Notes: a model not told the origin generated them from the letters alone. Positions 36,779 through 47,675 are shown, numbered from the stretch's first letter. The stretch: DNA of 64,000 nucleotides from Gammaproteobacteria bacterium (GCA_012960305.1 DUBM01000020.1:124001-188000); one strand, 5' to 3'. A program made the numbers and translations.

Positions 36779-37645
36779 TTGACAACCAATGGCGCCGAAG
36801 CAGACACTGAGATCCTTGATACGAAAGGGGATGCTGCTACCTCGGAAGAATTAGACTCCGACTCTCCCTCCCAGCAAGAGCTTCCTTTTGCCTTCGTTGC
36901 AGGGGAGGCGATTACAGAAGTCCCTAAAGACCTCTATATACCACCGGATGCTCTGGAAATTTTTCTTGATGCTTTTGAAGGTCCATTAGATTTATTGTTG
37001 TATCTAATTAAGCGACAAAACATTGATATTCTCAATATCTATGTCGCAGACATCACTGACCAGTATATGACCTATGTAGATCTGATGGAGGCGAGTCAAT
37101 TTGAATTGGCTGCGGAGTACCTAGTAATGGCCGCCATGCTGGCGGAAATCAAATCCAGAATCTTGCTGCCTAGAGAAGAAGAGGAATCAAAAGAATCTGA
37201 CCCTCGAATGGAACTCATTCGTCGGCTGCAAGAGTATGAGCGCTTCAAGAAGGCCGCTGAAGATATTAATAACCTCCACCGAATGGATCGAGATATACAT
37301 CGAGCTGCAGCGGCTTTACCTGAGATTGAAAAAATTGCTCAGGACCCTGATGTCAAGCTGCAGGATGTGTTAGTAGCGTTGAGTAGGGTGTTAAAACGAG
37401 GCGATAATTATGAGCACCACCACATACAGATGGAGACGCTTTCTACTCGGGAGAAAATGTCTGAGATTCTAGTTCGAATTTCCGAACACAAATTCGTGCC
37501 GCTGGTTTCATTGCTGCTAAAAGAAGAAGGTCGCCTTGGTGTGGTGGTAACTTTTTTAGCAATCATGGAATTAATGAAAGATTCACTTATCGAAATTGTG
37601 CAATCAGAATCTTTTGCACCTATCCATGTAAAATCTAGAAGTTAA
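36779..37645 (+). CDS. scpA: Segregation and condensation protein A
   Basis: 288 residues, the kleisin subunit of the SMC-ScpAB condensin. N-terminal helical domain FEGPLDLLLYLIKRQNIDIL, helix AAEYLVMAAMLAEIKSRILL, acidic linker, C-terminal winged helix near TFLAIMELMKDSLIEIVQ. The first 40 residues are a variable acidic extension. TTG start; an alternative is not obvious. Confidence 0.93.
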   Translation: MTTNGAEADTEILDTKGDAATSEELDSDSPSQQELPFAFVAGEAITEVPKDLYIPPDALEIFLDAFEGPLDLLLYLIKRQNIDILNIYVADITDQYMTYVDLMEASQFELAAEYLVMAAMLAEIKSRILLPREEEESKESDPRMELIRRLQEYERFKKAAEDINNLHRMDRDIHRAAAALPEIEKIAQDPDVKLQDVLVALSRVLKRGDNYEHHHIQMETLSTREKMSEILVRISEHKFVPLVSLLLKEEGRLGVVVTFLAIMELMKDSLIEIVQSESFAPIHVKSRS

Positions 37646-37784
37646 GGAATTTTGGGTGCAAAAAGATAGAGTGAACTGATAAATGAATTATATGATTCAC
37701 GAGGAATTTACTTCAATAAGAGTTAGATTCATTGGGTGTCGATTAAAAAAATAATTAGTTAGAAAGTAGTAGAGTAGAAGACCC

Positions 37785-38750
37785 ATGACTGATGTAGACA
37801 GCAAAGTAAAAATAATTGTGGAAGGATTGCTATTAGCAGCTGGCAGACCTTTAAGTTTGGATAATATTGCTCAAATATTTGCCAAGAATGAAAGGCCAGA
37901 CAAAGCCGAATTGAAAGCGGTAATGCAGAGTATTACCGAAGACTGCGCTGATCGGGGATTCGAGCTCAAAGAAATAGCCACAGGGTTCAGGTTTCAAGTT
38001 AAACAAGATCTTAGTGAATGGGTGGCCAAGCTGTGGGAAGAGCGGCCCCCAAGGTACACACGAGCATTGCTGGAAACTTTGGCGCTAATTACGTATCGAC
38101 AACCGATAACTCGTGGAGATATTGAAGAAATACGCGGGGTTGGGGTTAGCTCGAATATTATTCGGACTCTCTTAGACAGAGAATGGGTAAGGGTGGTGGG
38201 TCATCGAGATGTGCCTGGTAGGCCTGCAATGTTTGCTACTACAAAACAGTTTCTTGATTACTTTAATTTAAAGAGTCTACAGGAATTACCGCCTCTATCT
38301 GAAATCAAGGACTTGGTGAAAGCCGATCCGGAATTTGACTTAGAAGATGACTTGGCGGCTCAGCGTATTCTCGATGTACCGGAAGATAGCGAAGATCAAA
38401 GTAGCTATGAAATGACAGGAGGAGAAGTAGAACAGATGCTTGCCGAAGAAGAAGCTGCTGAGCTGTCCAAAAAGCCTCTAGATGAAATATTGGCCGATGA
38501 CCCTGGTCGAATGATTGAAGAAGAGGTGGACGAAGAAGACGAAGAGTTTAGGAATTCTGATGAAAACCTAGAGGTCGATGAAATCAATAGGAGAGTCGAG
38601 GACGCAGGATCTGTAATCATGGAGGCAGTTACTCCTGAAGAAGATTTCGCTACAGCTGATTCATTGGACGAAATCGAAGATGAACATGCTCAAAGCGAAA
38701 AAGCTCAGCAAGAAGATATGAATCAAGAGAACCCTGAGCAGGAAGAATGA
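37785..38750 (+). CDS. scpB: Segregation and condensation protein B with a long acidic tail
   Basis: 321 residues. Two winged-helix domains occupy about residues 5-175: IVEGLLLAAGRPLSLDNIA, RALLETLALITYRQPITRGD and RPAMFATTKQFLDYFNLKSL. The remaining 145 residues are very acidic and low in complexity. The ORF ends at a TGA after which the same frame continues for 40 acidic codons (38751-38873). ScpB dimers bind ScpA in condensin. Confidence 0.92.
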   Translation: MTDVDSKVKIIVEGLLLAAGRPLSLDNIAQIFAKNERPDKAELKAVMQSITEDCADRGFELKEIATGFRFQVKQDLSEWVAKLWEERPPRYTRALLETLALITYRQPITRGDIEEIRGVGVSSNIIRTLLDREWVRVVGHRDVPGRPAMFATTKQFLDYFNLKSLQELPPLSEIKDLVKADPEFDLEDDLAAQRILDVPEDSEDQSSYEMTGGEVEQMLAEEEAAELSKKPLDEILADDPGRMIEEEVDEEDEEFRNSDENLEVDEINRRVEDAGSVIMEAVTPEEDFATADSLDEIEDEHAQSEKAQQEDMNQENPEQEE

Positions 38751-38873
38751 AATATCGAGTTTGAAGTCGTATCTCCGATTGATGATTCAGAAGCTAGCGA
38801 CGAAGGCGAAGGCCTAACTCAAGAAGGTGAAAGCTTCTCAACTGACGATGATAGTGAAGAAATGACACTCTGA
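38751..38873 (+). other. In-frame acidic continuation after the scpB stop
   Basis: Directly after the TGA at 38748-38750 the scpB frame stays open for 40 codons to TGA 38871-38873. It begins NIEFEVVSPIDDSEASDEGE and is as acidic as the preceding tail. Most likely a recent nonsense mutation shortened the tail; stop readthrough is possible but unsupported. Confidence 0.5.
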
Positions 38874-38927
38874 ATCCATCGCCAAAATACTTAGACAACC
38901 ATTCATTAATAAATATACTGAAGAGTC

Positions 38928-39686
38928 ATGACAGAGAAACTTCAAAAAGTTTTGGCACGGGCTGGATTTGGTTCGCGTCGCGAAATCGAGAGCTGGATAA
39001 GCAAGGGCCGTATCAAAGTAAATGGAAAAGTCGCTATTTTGGGTGAGCGAGTAGGAGGCGATGATCGAATCGTCGTCGACGGCAAGAAGCTGGCCCCACA
39101 GAAACGAATCCGTGATGGGCGACGGGTTCTACTCTATAACAAACCCGACTATGAAATTTGCACGAGAAATGATCCAGAGGGTAGACCGACAGTATTTGAT
39201 AAGCTGCCACCGCTGAAACATGGTCGCTGGGTATCCATTGGTCGATTGGATTTAAATACTAGTGGATTGTTACTTTTTACGACAGACGGGGAGCTAGCCA
39301 ATAAGCTAATGCATCCAAGTTCCGAAATTGAACGAGAATACGCAGTTAGAGTTATGGGAGATGTTACTCAAGAAATGGTTGATCAAATGCATGCGGGCCT
39401 AATATTGGACGGAGCTCTTTGCCGATTTACCGACGTCCAGTACTTTGCTGGAGAAGGCTTGAACCAGTGGTATCACGTGGTGCTCATGGAAGGGAAAAAC
39501 CGAGAGGTTAGAAGGCTGTGGGAATCTCAGGGCTTAAAAGTTAGTCGCTTGAAGAGAGTTAGATTTGGTCCAATATTTATTCCCAGTACCGTTCGCAGAG
39601 GAGATTTTCAAGAATTAGCCAAAAATGACATAGATAAACTACTTAAAGCTCTGCCATTGGTGGAGAAACCTAATGCAAGCCGATGA
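38928..39686 (+). CDS. rluB: 23S rRNA pseudouridine synthase RluB family
   Basis: 252 residues. S4 RNA-binding domain (MTEKLQKVLARAGFGSRREI) followed by a RsuA-type catalytic domain with the aspartate in GRLDLNTSGLLLFTTDG, and the RluB/RluF-type EGKNREVRRLWESQGL. It converts a uridine in 23S rRNA helix 89. It follows scpB in the order known from pseudomonads. Confidence 0.95.
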   Translation: MTEKLQKVLARAGFGSRREIESWISKGRIKVNGKVAILGERVGGDDRIVVDGKKLAPQKRIRDGRRVLLYNKPDYEICTRNDPEGRPTVFDKLPPLKHGRWVSIGRLDLNTSGLLLFTTDGELANKLMHPSSEIEREYAVRVMGDVTQEMVDQMHAGLILDGALCRFTDVQYFAGEGLNQWYHVVLMEGKNREVRRLWESQGLKVSRLKRVRFGPIFIPSTVRRGDFQELAKNDIDKLLKALPLVEKPNASR

Positions 39687-39890
39687 CCTCGCTAGCGGCT
39701 GTAGTCAATAAAATTATGATCACTGTCTATTTGACATCTACTTATTTATAGTCCGTAGGATCTTTCTGAATCTCATTGCGAACTCTTTCCACTAAACTAT
39801 TTACAGGATCTGTAACTGTGAGAGTTGCAAATCCTGCTCTATTCTCAAGCCGTCAGCCCTCTTTAGTTGTGTTTAGATAGTACCTAGTAC

Positions 39891-40672
39891 CTAAGGGAGT
39901 TTATGCGTCTTAAGGTCGGCAGAGTCAAATTCACGAACATTCAGAGCACGCCCTGTGATATTCGCGGCCTCCTTACCCATTAAATAGAGATATACCGGCA
40001 TGATTGACTCGGCAGTAGGCTGAGCCGCAGGATTTTCCGCAGGGTAGGCATCTCGTCGCATGGAAGTTCTGGTACCGCCGGGATTTAGGTTATTTACTTT
40101 GATTGATGTGATATTTCGAAGCTCATCAGCTAATGTTTGCATTAGACCTTCCACAGCAAATTTTGAGACTGCATATGCTCCCCAGTAGGCGCGACCTATT
40201 CGACCTACAGAAGATGATGTGAAAATCATCCTTGCATCCAGGGAGCGTGAAAGGCTCGGTATGAGTGCTTTGCTAAGGTAGAAGGCGGCATTCACGTTTA
40301 CCTGCATTAAATCCATCCATTCTTTATCAGAATAAAATTCGATAGGAGTTCGAGCTCCAAGTAGGCCGGCATTGTGCATTAGCCCGTCTAGACAGCTAAA
40401 TTGCTCATCCAGGGACTGACAGAGAGTCGTGTGATCTTCGGGTGAGGCGGTAATGAAATCCATTGGGTGAATGATTGCTTTGCCGGGGGTGAATTGATTT
40501 AATTTCATCGTAGGCGGATTCTAGTTTTTCTTGGCTGCGGCCTAATAAAATGACCATTGCACCATAATCCGTAAAGGTTTTCCCACAAGCTAGGCCGATA
40601 TCATCGCTGGCACCAGTTATTAGGATGGTTTTACCTTCAAGAAAACTCTCTGGTGGGGGGAAAGTTCAACAT
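39891..40672 (-). pseudogene. yciK: YciK-type short-chain dehydrogenase with two frameshifts in C runs
   Basis: An ATG at 40672, three bases after the gph stop, begins MLNFPP. Skipping one C of the CCCCCC run moves to the frame PESFLEGKTILITGASDDIG (dinucleotide motif) through YGAMVILLGRSQEKL. Skipping one C of a CCCCC run near 40490 gives PGKAIIHPMDF and the open C-terminal part with HNAGLLG, the Ser/Tyr/Lys site (TSSSVGRIG, YAVSK) and NPGGTRTSMR. With both bases removed the gene is full length (about 259 residues). Both changes are single extra Cs in homopolymers, so a true pseudogene and sequencing error are both possible. Confidence 0.8.
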
Positions 40673-40675
40673 GTC

Positions 40676-41377
40676 TTAAGCAAATTTTAGAAGGTTTAAA
40701 AGGGAAATAGCTTGATCAGGTTTGGCGAGGATGAAATCTGCGTACCATTCTTCGACTTTCGAGCCCTCCGTCAAATATCCATAGGCAGCGGCAATAGCAA
40801 TAACGTCTGCATTCTTGGCTGCCTGGATGTCGCGTAAGTGGTCGCCGAGATAAACAGTTCTTTCGGTACCAACTCCAAGCTGTTGGCATGCGAGCAGAAT
40901 AGGTTCTGGATGAGGTTTACGCTCGCTAACATGATCGGGGCAGACTAAGGATTTGCACCTCGTCAATAAACCTAGCTTGTCCAGAAGGAGTGTACTGTAC
41001 TTTTCTGGCTTGTTAGTGACTATCCCCCAGGGCACGCCGTGCTTCTCTAAAGTAGTCAGTAACATGTCCATGCCGGGGTAAAGCACTGACTGGGTGTTTT
41101 CAAGTTCTACAAAATATAATTCCAGAAGCTGTTGATTTAACTCGTCGAAGTGGGGGTCACTTTCTTCAATACTGAATGCTAGTTTTACTAGGGCTCTCGC
41201 GCCATCTGAAACGGTTTGACGGATCAATTGCGAGGATATTGGATCGGTGTCGTTTTTTGCTAGCAATTTATTAACGGCGATATGAAAATCTTCTGCTGTA
41301 TCAATTAGAGTGCCATCTAAATCGAACAGTACGCACTCTATGGAAGTTGCTAGTTGAACAGCTCCTGATTGAGTCAT
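40676..41377 (-). CDS. gph: Phosphoglycolate phosphatase family hydrolase
   Basis: 233 residues, HAD superfamily. Motif I FDLDGTLIDT, motif II IVTNKP, motif III lysine KPHPEP and motif IV YLGDHLRDIQAAKNA. In this operon position (between ubiG and yciK) it corresponds to the pseudomonad Gph homologue, sometimes suggested to act on N-acetylmuramic acid 6-phosphate instead. It overlaps ubiG by four bases. Confidence 0.9.
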   Translation of the reverse strand: MTQSGAVQLATSIECVLFDLDGTLIDTAEDFHIAVNKLLAKNDTDPISSQLIRQTVSDGARALVKLAFSIEESDPHFDELNQQLLELYFVELENTQSVLYPGMDMLLTTLEKHGVPWGIVTNKPEKYSTLLLDKLGLLTRCKSLVCPDHVSERKPHPEPILLACQQLGVGTERTVYLGDHLRDIQAAKNADVIAIAAAYGYLTEGSKVEEWYADFILAKPDQAISLLNLLKFA

Positions 41378-42093
41378 GATTGGTGGTCCGGTTTTTTGTA
41401 AAGGGCTATGTAATTAACATCAATAGATTTCCCTAAGGAATACTTTTTGTTCAGTGGGTTGTAACCCAATCCTGTTTGATCAAGTAGTTGAAGATTAGCT
41501 GCTCTAGACCACGAAGCAAGTTCAGAAGGTTTAATTAATTTATGGTAATCGTGCGTGCCTTTGGGAATTAGGTTCAGCAGGTATTCGCCTCCAACAATAG
41601 CGAAAGTATAGGCTTTAAAGTTGCGATTAATTGTCGAGAAGAATACCAAACCATTTGGTTTAAGTAGTTGTTGGCAGGCGGCAACGATCGAAGGAGGCGT
41701 AGGCACGTGCTCTAACATTTCCATGCAGCAGATAACGTCAAAGTTGCCTGGGTTTGAATCAACGAGCTCTTCCGCAGAAATATTTTGATAATCAATTTCT
41801 AGTTTGCTTTCGAGCAGATGTAACCTGGCTACTTTAAGAGATGCCTCGGCAAGATCTATGGCCGTAACTTTGGCGCCGTGATAAGCCAGAGCTTCAGTGA
41901 GAATTCCACCTCCACAGCCAATATCTAAAACTTTCTTTCCAGCCAAATTAACGTGCTGGCTGATATAGTTCATGCGTAGCGGGTTTATATCATGCAATGG
42001 TTTAAATTCACTGTCTGGATCCCACCAACGAGCAGCAAGAGCTTCGAATTTTTTTATTTCGAGTTCGTCAACATTATGATTTGATGCTGTCAC
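41374..42093 (-). CDS. ubiG: Ubiquinone O-methyltransferase UbiG
   Basis: 239 residues of the class I SAM methyltransferase fold with LDIGCGGGILTEALA (motif I) and VICCMEMLEHVP. The N-terminal EIKKFEALAARWWDPDSEFKP and NRNFKAYTFAIVGGEYLL are diagnostic of UbiG. It performs two O-methylations in ubiquinone synthesis. Overlaps both neighbours by four bases. Confidence 0.95.
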   Translation of the reverse strand: MTASNHNVDELEIKKFEALAARWWDPDSEFKPLHDINPLRMNYISQHVNLAGKKVLDIGCGGGILTEALAYHGAKVTAIDLAEASLKVARLHLLESKLEIDYQNISAEELVDSNPGNFDVICCMEMLEHVPTPPSIVAACQQLLKPNGLVFFSTINRNFKAYTFAIVGGEYLLNLIPKGTHDYHKLIKPSELASWSRAANLQLLDQTGLGYNPLNKKYSLGKSIDVNYIALYKKPDHQS

Positions 42094-43415
42094 TTCCGTG
42101 CTATCCTGTGTTGCCAGAGTGTGGTTGTCGTAGCCACATTCTTACTATCTAGAGTCTGTAGTTTACCGTTTTCCAGCAACACGCTGCCACCACACCATAC
42201 ATGGGATACTTGAGCGGCCTGTGTTGCGTAAACTAACTGTGACACTGGATTGTATATTGGTTTCGCATTCATGCAGTTTAGATCTACTGCAGTAATGTCG
42301 GCATACTTGCCAATTTCTAGGCTGCCAATTAGGTCCCCTAAGCCAAGCGCTTTGGCACCATTGATAGTTGCCATTTCTAAAGCTTGTTGTGCTGGGACTG
42401 CGCTTGCATCCTCAGCTACAATTTTTCCTAATAATGCAGCCGAATGCATTTCTGAAAACATATTGAGGTCGTTGTTGCTGGCACAGCCATCTGTTCCTAA
42501 AGCGACATTAACTCCATGCTTTGATAGCTTACTAACCTCGCATAAGCCGCTCGCAAGCTTCATATTAGATTCAGGGCAATGAATTACTGATGCTCCATGT
42601 TGAGATAGCAAGCTGATTTCATCATCAGTTAGCTGGGTGGCGTGAATGCACAGTAGTCGCGGCGTAATTAAACCCAGCTTGTGCAGTCTCTCTATAGGGC
42701 GCATTCCGTCAGCAGCCAAAGCATCGGCTACCTCTTGGCTGGTTTCATGAATATGTATATGAATTGGCAGATCTAATTCCTCAGCTAATATCGAGATTTT
42801 TTGTAACGGCGCGTCAGAAACTGTGTAAGGGGCGTGTGGTCCAAAGGCTGTATAAATCAAATCGCTGTTACGGAAGTCGTCATGTAGCTTGGTAGCTTTG
42901 TAAATGTATTCCTCAGCGTCCTTTGCCCAGGCGGAGGGGAAATCTAAGACTGGACATGCTAGTTGTACTCGAATGTTAGCCTCAGTAGCTGCTCGAGCCA
43001 CAGCATCGGGGAAAAAGTACATATCAGCAAAACAGGTAGTGCCAGATGTAATCATTTCGGCTATAGCTAGAGTGGTGCCTTGCTCAACGAATTCCTCGTT
43101 GATGAACTCGTTCTCTAGAGGCCAAATATAATTTTCTAACCAATCCTTTAGCGGGACATCGTCTGCAGCGCCTCGCAAAAGAGACATAGAAGCATGGCCA
43201 TGGGAGTTTATTAGGCCAGGAATTACTGCGTGATCTTTTAGGTCATATTCTCGATCGGCAGAAAAGATAGATTTTGCCTCATCGCTAGGACAAATTGCTG
43301 TGATTTTCTTATCAGAAATTGCCAGACAATGATTTTCCAGAACGGCTCCCTTGGGCACTACAGGGATTAACCATTTTGCATGGATTATCTGGTCAATTTT
43401 TTCTGGAGGCTGCAT
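42090..43415 (-). CDS. mtaD: Methylthioadenosine / S-adenosylhomocysteine deaminase family
   Basis: 441 residues from the ATG at 43415 (a GTG five codons upstream is also open). Amidohydrolase metal ligands: NSHGHASMSLLRG, HIHIHETSQEV, CIHATQLTDDE and LGTDGCASNNDL. It matches the MtaD/SahH-deaminase type that starts the operon with ubiG in pseudomonads. The reaction (deamination of MTA, SAH or a related nucleoside) is inferred from family. mtnA, a frequent neighbour, is absent. Confidence 0.92.
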   Translation of the reverse strand: MQPPEKIDQIIHAKWLIPVVPKGAVLENHCLAISDKKITAICPSDEAKSIFSADREYDLKDHAVIPGLINSHGHASMSLLRGAADDVPLKDWLENYIWPLENEFINEEFVEQGTTLAIAEMITSGTTCFADMYFFPDAVARAATEANIRVQLACPVLDFPSAWAKDAEEYIYKATKLHDDFRNSDLIYTAFGPHAPYTVSDAPLQKISILAEELDLPIHIHIHETSQEVADALAADGMRPIERLHKLGLITPRLLCIHATQLTDDEISLLSQHGASVIHCPESNMKLASGLCEVSKLSKHGVNVALGTDGCASNNDLNMFSEMHSAALLGKIVAEDASAVPAQQALEMATINGAKALGLGDLIGSLEIGKYADITAVDLNCMNAKPIYNPVSQLVYATQAAQVSHVWCGGSVLLENGKLQTLDSKNVATTTTLWQHRIARK

Positions 43416-43925
43416 GGAGAAAAATTCCACTATTTCTGGTCAATTTATAGGTGATTTGGCGCTTCTGTTTCATGCTCGTTATCAGCAATTGATTATACCC
43501 TGAATTTGAGAAAATAGCGCCCTGTGAAAGGTTTGCTATACATCGACGGAAGCTATTGAATAAACAGGGAAAATACTTGGGGGGAAAAGACAATTATGGT
43601 GTCAATTTCTCTGGATTCCATGTTAAAATTAGTTGTGTTTTCGAGGGCGGGAATTACGATTAGAAATGCGTAGGAAATAGTTAATTAAATAAGCCAATAA
43701 TCTTAAAAATTAGCCAAAATATGCCGCTAATTACAGGGTAAGCCGATTAACACTTCTTAGATCAATTTCTCATTTTGATCTGGGGGATTATGAGCAATTT
43801 TGAGCCAGACTTTGACGGAAATAACGAGCAAACTATTTATTTAGAATTTAACTAAGAATTTACTGAAATATGCCATCCATAAAAGTCCGCGTTACAACCC
43901 TAATCTGATAGGAAAAAGCTAGTTT
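43416..43925. other. About 500 bp intergenic region between divergent mtaD and gyrA
   Basis: AT-rich, no gene recognised. It should hold promoters in both directions. AGGAAA stands just upstream of the gyrA ATG. Confidence 0.5.
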
Positions 43926-46598
43926 ATGTCTGAATTTGCCAAGCAGGTTTTGCCTGTAGCATTAGAAAGCGAAATGCGTGAGTCCTACCTTGCCTATGCG
44001 ATGAGTGTAATCGTAGGAAGGGCGCTGCCTGATGTCCGTGATGGTCTAAAGCCAGTGCATCGACGCGTTCTTTTCGCAATGAATGTGCTGTCTAACGATT
44101 ATAACAAGCCCTATAAGAAATCCGCTCGTGTAGTGGGGGATGTGATTGGTAAATATCACCCACACGGTGATACAGCGGTCTATGACACTATCGTTCGTTT
44201 AGCTCAGGACTTTTCTCTGCGTTATCCGTTGGTAGATGGGCAGGGAAACTTCGGATCAATTGATGGTGATGCTGCTGCCGCAATGCGTTATACGGAAATC
44301 CGTATGGCGAAGATTGCACATGAATTATTGGCAGATTTAGACAAGGATACTGTTAATTTTTCACCGAACTACGATGGCACCGAAGATACACCTGATGTTC
44401 TGCCGGCGCAGGTTCCCAATTTGTTGATAAACGGCTCTTCGGGTATTGCGGTGGGCATGGCAACCAATATACCCCCGCATAATATTGTTGAAGTTATTAG
44501 CGGTGCGATTGCTTTATTGGATGATCCAGAGATCGAGATTGACGGCTTAATGGCGCATATCACAGGGCCCGATTTTCCTACAGCTGGAATAATTAATGGT
44601 AGAGCAGGTATCGTGCAAGCGTACAGAACCGGTCGTGGTCGAATTTATGTGCGGGCCAAAGCAGAAGTGCTTGAAGATGAAAAAACTAGTAAACAAACAA
44701 TCATCGTCAGCGAGATTCCTTACCAACTTAATAAGTCAAAGCTTATCGAGAGGATTGCAGAACTAGTTAAGGAGAAAAAGCTTGAAGGAATATCGGAGCT
44801 ACGTGACGAGTCAGACAAAGACGGGCTGCGAATAGTAATAGAACTTCGACGCGGCGAAGTGGGTGATGTTGTCCTCAATAATCTCTACGCCCAAACGCAA
44901 ATGCAGTCTGTTTTCGGAATCAATATGGTGGCTCTCGTTGACGGTCAGCCACGGGTTCTAAATTTAAAGGAAATCCTCGATTCCTTCGTCCGCCATCGCC
45001 GCGAAGTTGTTTCCCGTCGCACCAGCTATTTGCTGCGCAAGGCGCAAGAAAGAGGTCATATTCTTGAAGGATTGGCAGTAGCTCTAGCAAATATCGATGC
45101 TGTTATTGTGCTTATAAAGAGTTCTCCTGCGTCCAGTGAAGCTAAAGAGAAATTGCTTGCACGCTCCTGGAAGTCGGATAGTGTTTTGGCAATGTTAGGC
45201 GAAGTTGGCGCAGATGCCTGTCGGCCAGCAGAGTTAGATGAACAGTATGGTTTAAAAGATAATGAATACTTTCTATCTCCACAACAAGCTCAAGCTATTT
45301 TGGAGTTAAGGTTGCATCGGTTAACAGGTTTGGAGCACGAAAAGCTAATCAACGACTACAGCGAATTGTTGAAACAGGTCGCAGATTATCTTGATATTCT
45401 AGAAAATCAGCCAAGATTATTGAACGTGGTCCGAGAAGAACTAAAAAGTATTCAAGAAGAGTATGGTGATGAGCGCAAAACTGAAATAGTTGAATCGCAA
45501 CAAGATTTGAGAATCGAAGATCTGATTACAGAAGAAGATCGGGTGGTAACCATCTCTCAAACAGGCTATGCCAAGACACAACCCCTTTCAGATTACAGCG
45601 CTCAACGTAGAGGCGGGATGGGTAAAGCGGCAGCGGCGGTAAAAGACGAAGATTTTGTTGAGCACCTGCTTATTGCAAGTACACATGACACATTACTTTG
45701 TTTTAGCAGTGTAGGGAAAGTGTACTGGCTGAAAGTGTTTTTGATACCTGTCGCCAGCCGAACTGCTCGAGGCAAACCAATTATTAACATACTGTCACTT
45801 GAGGAAGGTGAAAGAATTACATCGATGTTACCCGTAACTGAGTATACCGATGATCATTTCGTTTTTATGGCTACGTTAAATGGCACGGTTAAGAAAACCG
45901 CTCTGACAAATTTTGCCAGACAACGTAGTGCTGGATTAAGAGCCATTGAGCTAGATGAAGGCGATCGACTTATTGGTACAGCAGTTACCGATGGTGAGCA
46001 AGATATTATCCTAGTAAGCAGCAGTGGCAAAACAATTCGCTTTAAAGAGTCAGATGTAAGGGCAATGGGGCGGACCGCACGTGGAGTGCGTGGAATCAAA
46101 TTGGTCTCGGGCCATACTATGATTTCATTGATCATTCCTGATGCGGGGAAACAAATATTGTCTGTTAGTGAAAATGGTTTCGGAAAGCGTACTAAGACGG
46201 AAGATTTCCCTGTTTATGGTCGCGGTGGCCAGGGAGTAATTGGAATGCAAACCAGTGATCGAAATGGTCCAGTAGTTGGTGCCGTGCAGGTTTCTGATAG
46301 CGACGAGATCATGCTGATATCGGATAAAGGTACACTTGTGCGCACTCGTGTTGAAGAAGTTTCAGTGCAAGGTCGAAATACTCAGGGTGTACGTTTGATT
46401 AGATTGAAGGTAGGTGAGAATTTGGTTGGTTTGGAGCAAGTGGATGAGCCAGACCCGGGGCTAGTTAGTAAGCTGGAAGAGCAGATTGAGGATGCAGATT
46501 CTAATGAAAGTTCTACAGATAAATTAGAGCCAGAAGTAGTTGACACGAAGATTGAAGATTCTCGGTCTGATTCAGATACTCATGTCGGTGACGATTAA
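43926..46598 (+). CDS. gyrA: DNA gyrase subunit A
   Basis: 890 residues. The catalytic tyrosine lies in AAAAMRYTE and the quinolone-determining region reads [17 protein letters not shown] with Thr and Asp at the two key positions, the usual state in sensitive pseudomonads. The GyrA box is QRRGGMGK (QRRGGKGx family), and six beta-pinwheel repeats follow ([33 protein letters not shown]). An acidic C-terminal tail ends the protein. Normal length. Confidence 0.98.
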   Translation: MSEFAKQVLPVALESEMRESYLAYAMSVIVGRALPDVRDGLKPVHRRVLFAMNVLSNDYNKPYKKSARVVGDVIGKYHPHGDTAVYDTIVRLAQDFSLRYPLVDGQGNFGSIDGDAAAAMRYTEIRMAKIAHELLADLDKDTVNFSPNYDGTEDTPDVLPAQVPNLLINGSSGIAVGMATNIPPHNIVEVISGAIALLDDPEIEIDGLMAHITGPDFPTAGIINGRAGIVQAYRTGRGRIYVRAKAEVLEDEKTSKQTIIVSEIPYQLNKSKLIERIAELVKEKKLEGISELRDESDKDGLRIVIELRRGEVGDVVLNNLYAQTQMQSVFGINMVALVDGQPRVLNLKEILDSFVRHRREVVSRRTSYLLRKAQERGHILEGLAVALANIDAVIVLIKSSPASSEAKEKLLARSWKSDSVLAMLGEVGADACRPAELDEQYGLKDNEYFLSPQQAQAILELRLHRLTGLEHEKLINDYSELLKQVADYLDILENQPRLLNVVREELKSIQEEYGDERKTEIVESQQDLRIEDLITEEDRVVTISQTGYAKTQPLSDYSAQRRGGMGKAAAAVKDEDFVEHLLIASTHDTLLCFSSVGKVYWLKVFLIPVASRTARGKPIINILSLEEGERITSMLPVTEYTDDHFVFMATLNGTVKKTALTNFARQRSAGLRAIELDEGDRLIGTAVTDGEQDIILVSSSGKTIRFKESDVRAMGRTARGVRGIKLVSGHTMISLIIPDAGKQILSVSENGFGKRTKTEDFPVYGRGGQGVIGMQTSDRNGPVVGAVQVSDSDEIMLISDKGTLVRTRVEEVSVQGRNTQGVRLIRLKVGENLVGLEQVDEPDPGLVSKLEEQIEDADSNESSTDKLEPEVVDTKIEDSRSDSDTHVGDD

Positions 46599-46812
46599 GA
46601 TGCTGCAAACTAGGTAAGGCAACTATTTAAATGGAAAAATATGAGCGCAGTATTAGAAGCAGTATCGACACATCAAAAAGATAAAAGGAAATATGCCCGC
46701 CTGCCGAGATCAGTCAGGTGATTTCTGTGCCAATAGCTATTCAATGATTTTCCAATATAGCAACCTTGATTCAACCCAATAACTAGCGAACACATCATAT
46801 AGGGCGAAAATT

Positions 46813-47643
46813 GTGAGTAGCACGACTACAGTCGGATATCTAGGGCCTAAAGGTACCTACTCTCAACTGGCCGTTTTAAAACATTTTGGAGAAGATGTAG
46901 CCCTGAAAGATTATTCAAGTATCGATGAGGTGTTTTTCGCTGTCGAAAAGAAACACATAGATTACGGTGTGGTTCCGGTCGAAAATTCTACAGAAGGAGC
47001 AATCAACAATACACAAGATTGTCTGCTAGACAGTAGCCTAAGGGTCGTTGGCGAAGAAATTATTCCAGTTGATCATAATTTCTTAATAAATACCGGGGCG
47101 GAGGCCTCAAATATTCGTACTATTGCTTCCCATAAGCAGTCATTAGCACAATGCCGGAATTGGATTAAGAATAATTTCCCAGGATTGAGTCAAATCGAGT
47201 GCTCCAGTAATGCCGAAGCGGCGACTCTCGCCCAACAAGACTCTACTGTGGCTGCAATTGCAGGAGACATGGCGGCGCGCATTTATAGCTTAAAAGTAGC
47301 CCACACAAGAATTCAAGACCAGCCTCACAACAGAACTAGATTTTTGGTTCTTTCCCTGGCTGAAACTAATTCAACAGCGCAAGATAAAACCAGTTTGATA
47401 ATCTATGCAGATAATAAACCTGGGGCCCTGTTTAGGGTTTTGGAGCCATTTGACAATTTGCGAATTAGTCTCACAAAAATTGAAACCCGTCCTTCAAAAA
47501 AAGAAGCCTGGGAATATGTGTTCTTTATTGACTTTGAAGGGCATGTGAAAGATGAGCGCGTGAAAGAGCTTTTTGAGCGACTTGATCTCTGCACGGTGGA
47601 AGTAAAAGTCCTGGGATCTTATCCTCTTGCGAAACTAGCCTAA
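46813..47643 (+). CDS. pheA: Prephenate dehydratase without chorismate mutase domain
   Basis: 276 residues. The dehydratase part is complete (GYLGPKGTYSQLAVL, VPVENSTEGAINNTQDCLLD, the TRF motif in NRTRFLVLS), and an ACT regulatory domain follows (KPGALFRVLEPF, the ESRP-equivalent ETRPSKKEAWEYVFFIDFEG). The enteric and pseudomonad P-proteins carry an AroQ chorismate mutase of about 90 residues in front; here the gene starts with the dehydratase. The 214 bases upstream do not encode that domain. GTG start. serC, normally between gyrA and pheA, is absent. Confidence 0.95.
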   Translation: MSSTTTVGYLGPKGTYSQLAVLKHFGEDVALKDYSSIDEVFFAVEKKHIDYGVVPVENSTEGAINNTQDCLLDSSLRVVGEEIIPVDHNFLINTGAEASNIRTIASHKQSLAQCRNWIKNNFPGLSQIECSSNAEAATLAQQDSTVAAIAGDMAARIYSLKVAHTRIQDQPHNRTRFLVLSLAETNSTAQDKTSLIIYADNKPGALFRVLEPFDNLRISLTKIETRPSKKEAWEYVFFIDFEGHVKDERVKELFERLDLCTVEVKVLGSYPLAKLA

Positions 47644-47675
47644 ATGGTCAGGAGAAAGGCGTAATCGCTTAATGC

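Noticed and set aside
46641-46721. 26-codon frame upstream of pheA as a Phe leader peptide
   Set aside because: It contains no phenylalanine and only one tyrosine, and no attenuator hairpins with a T-run follow.
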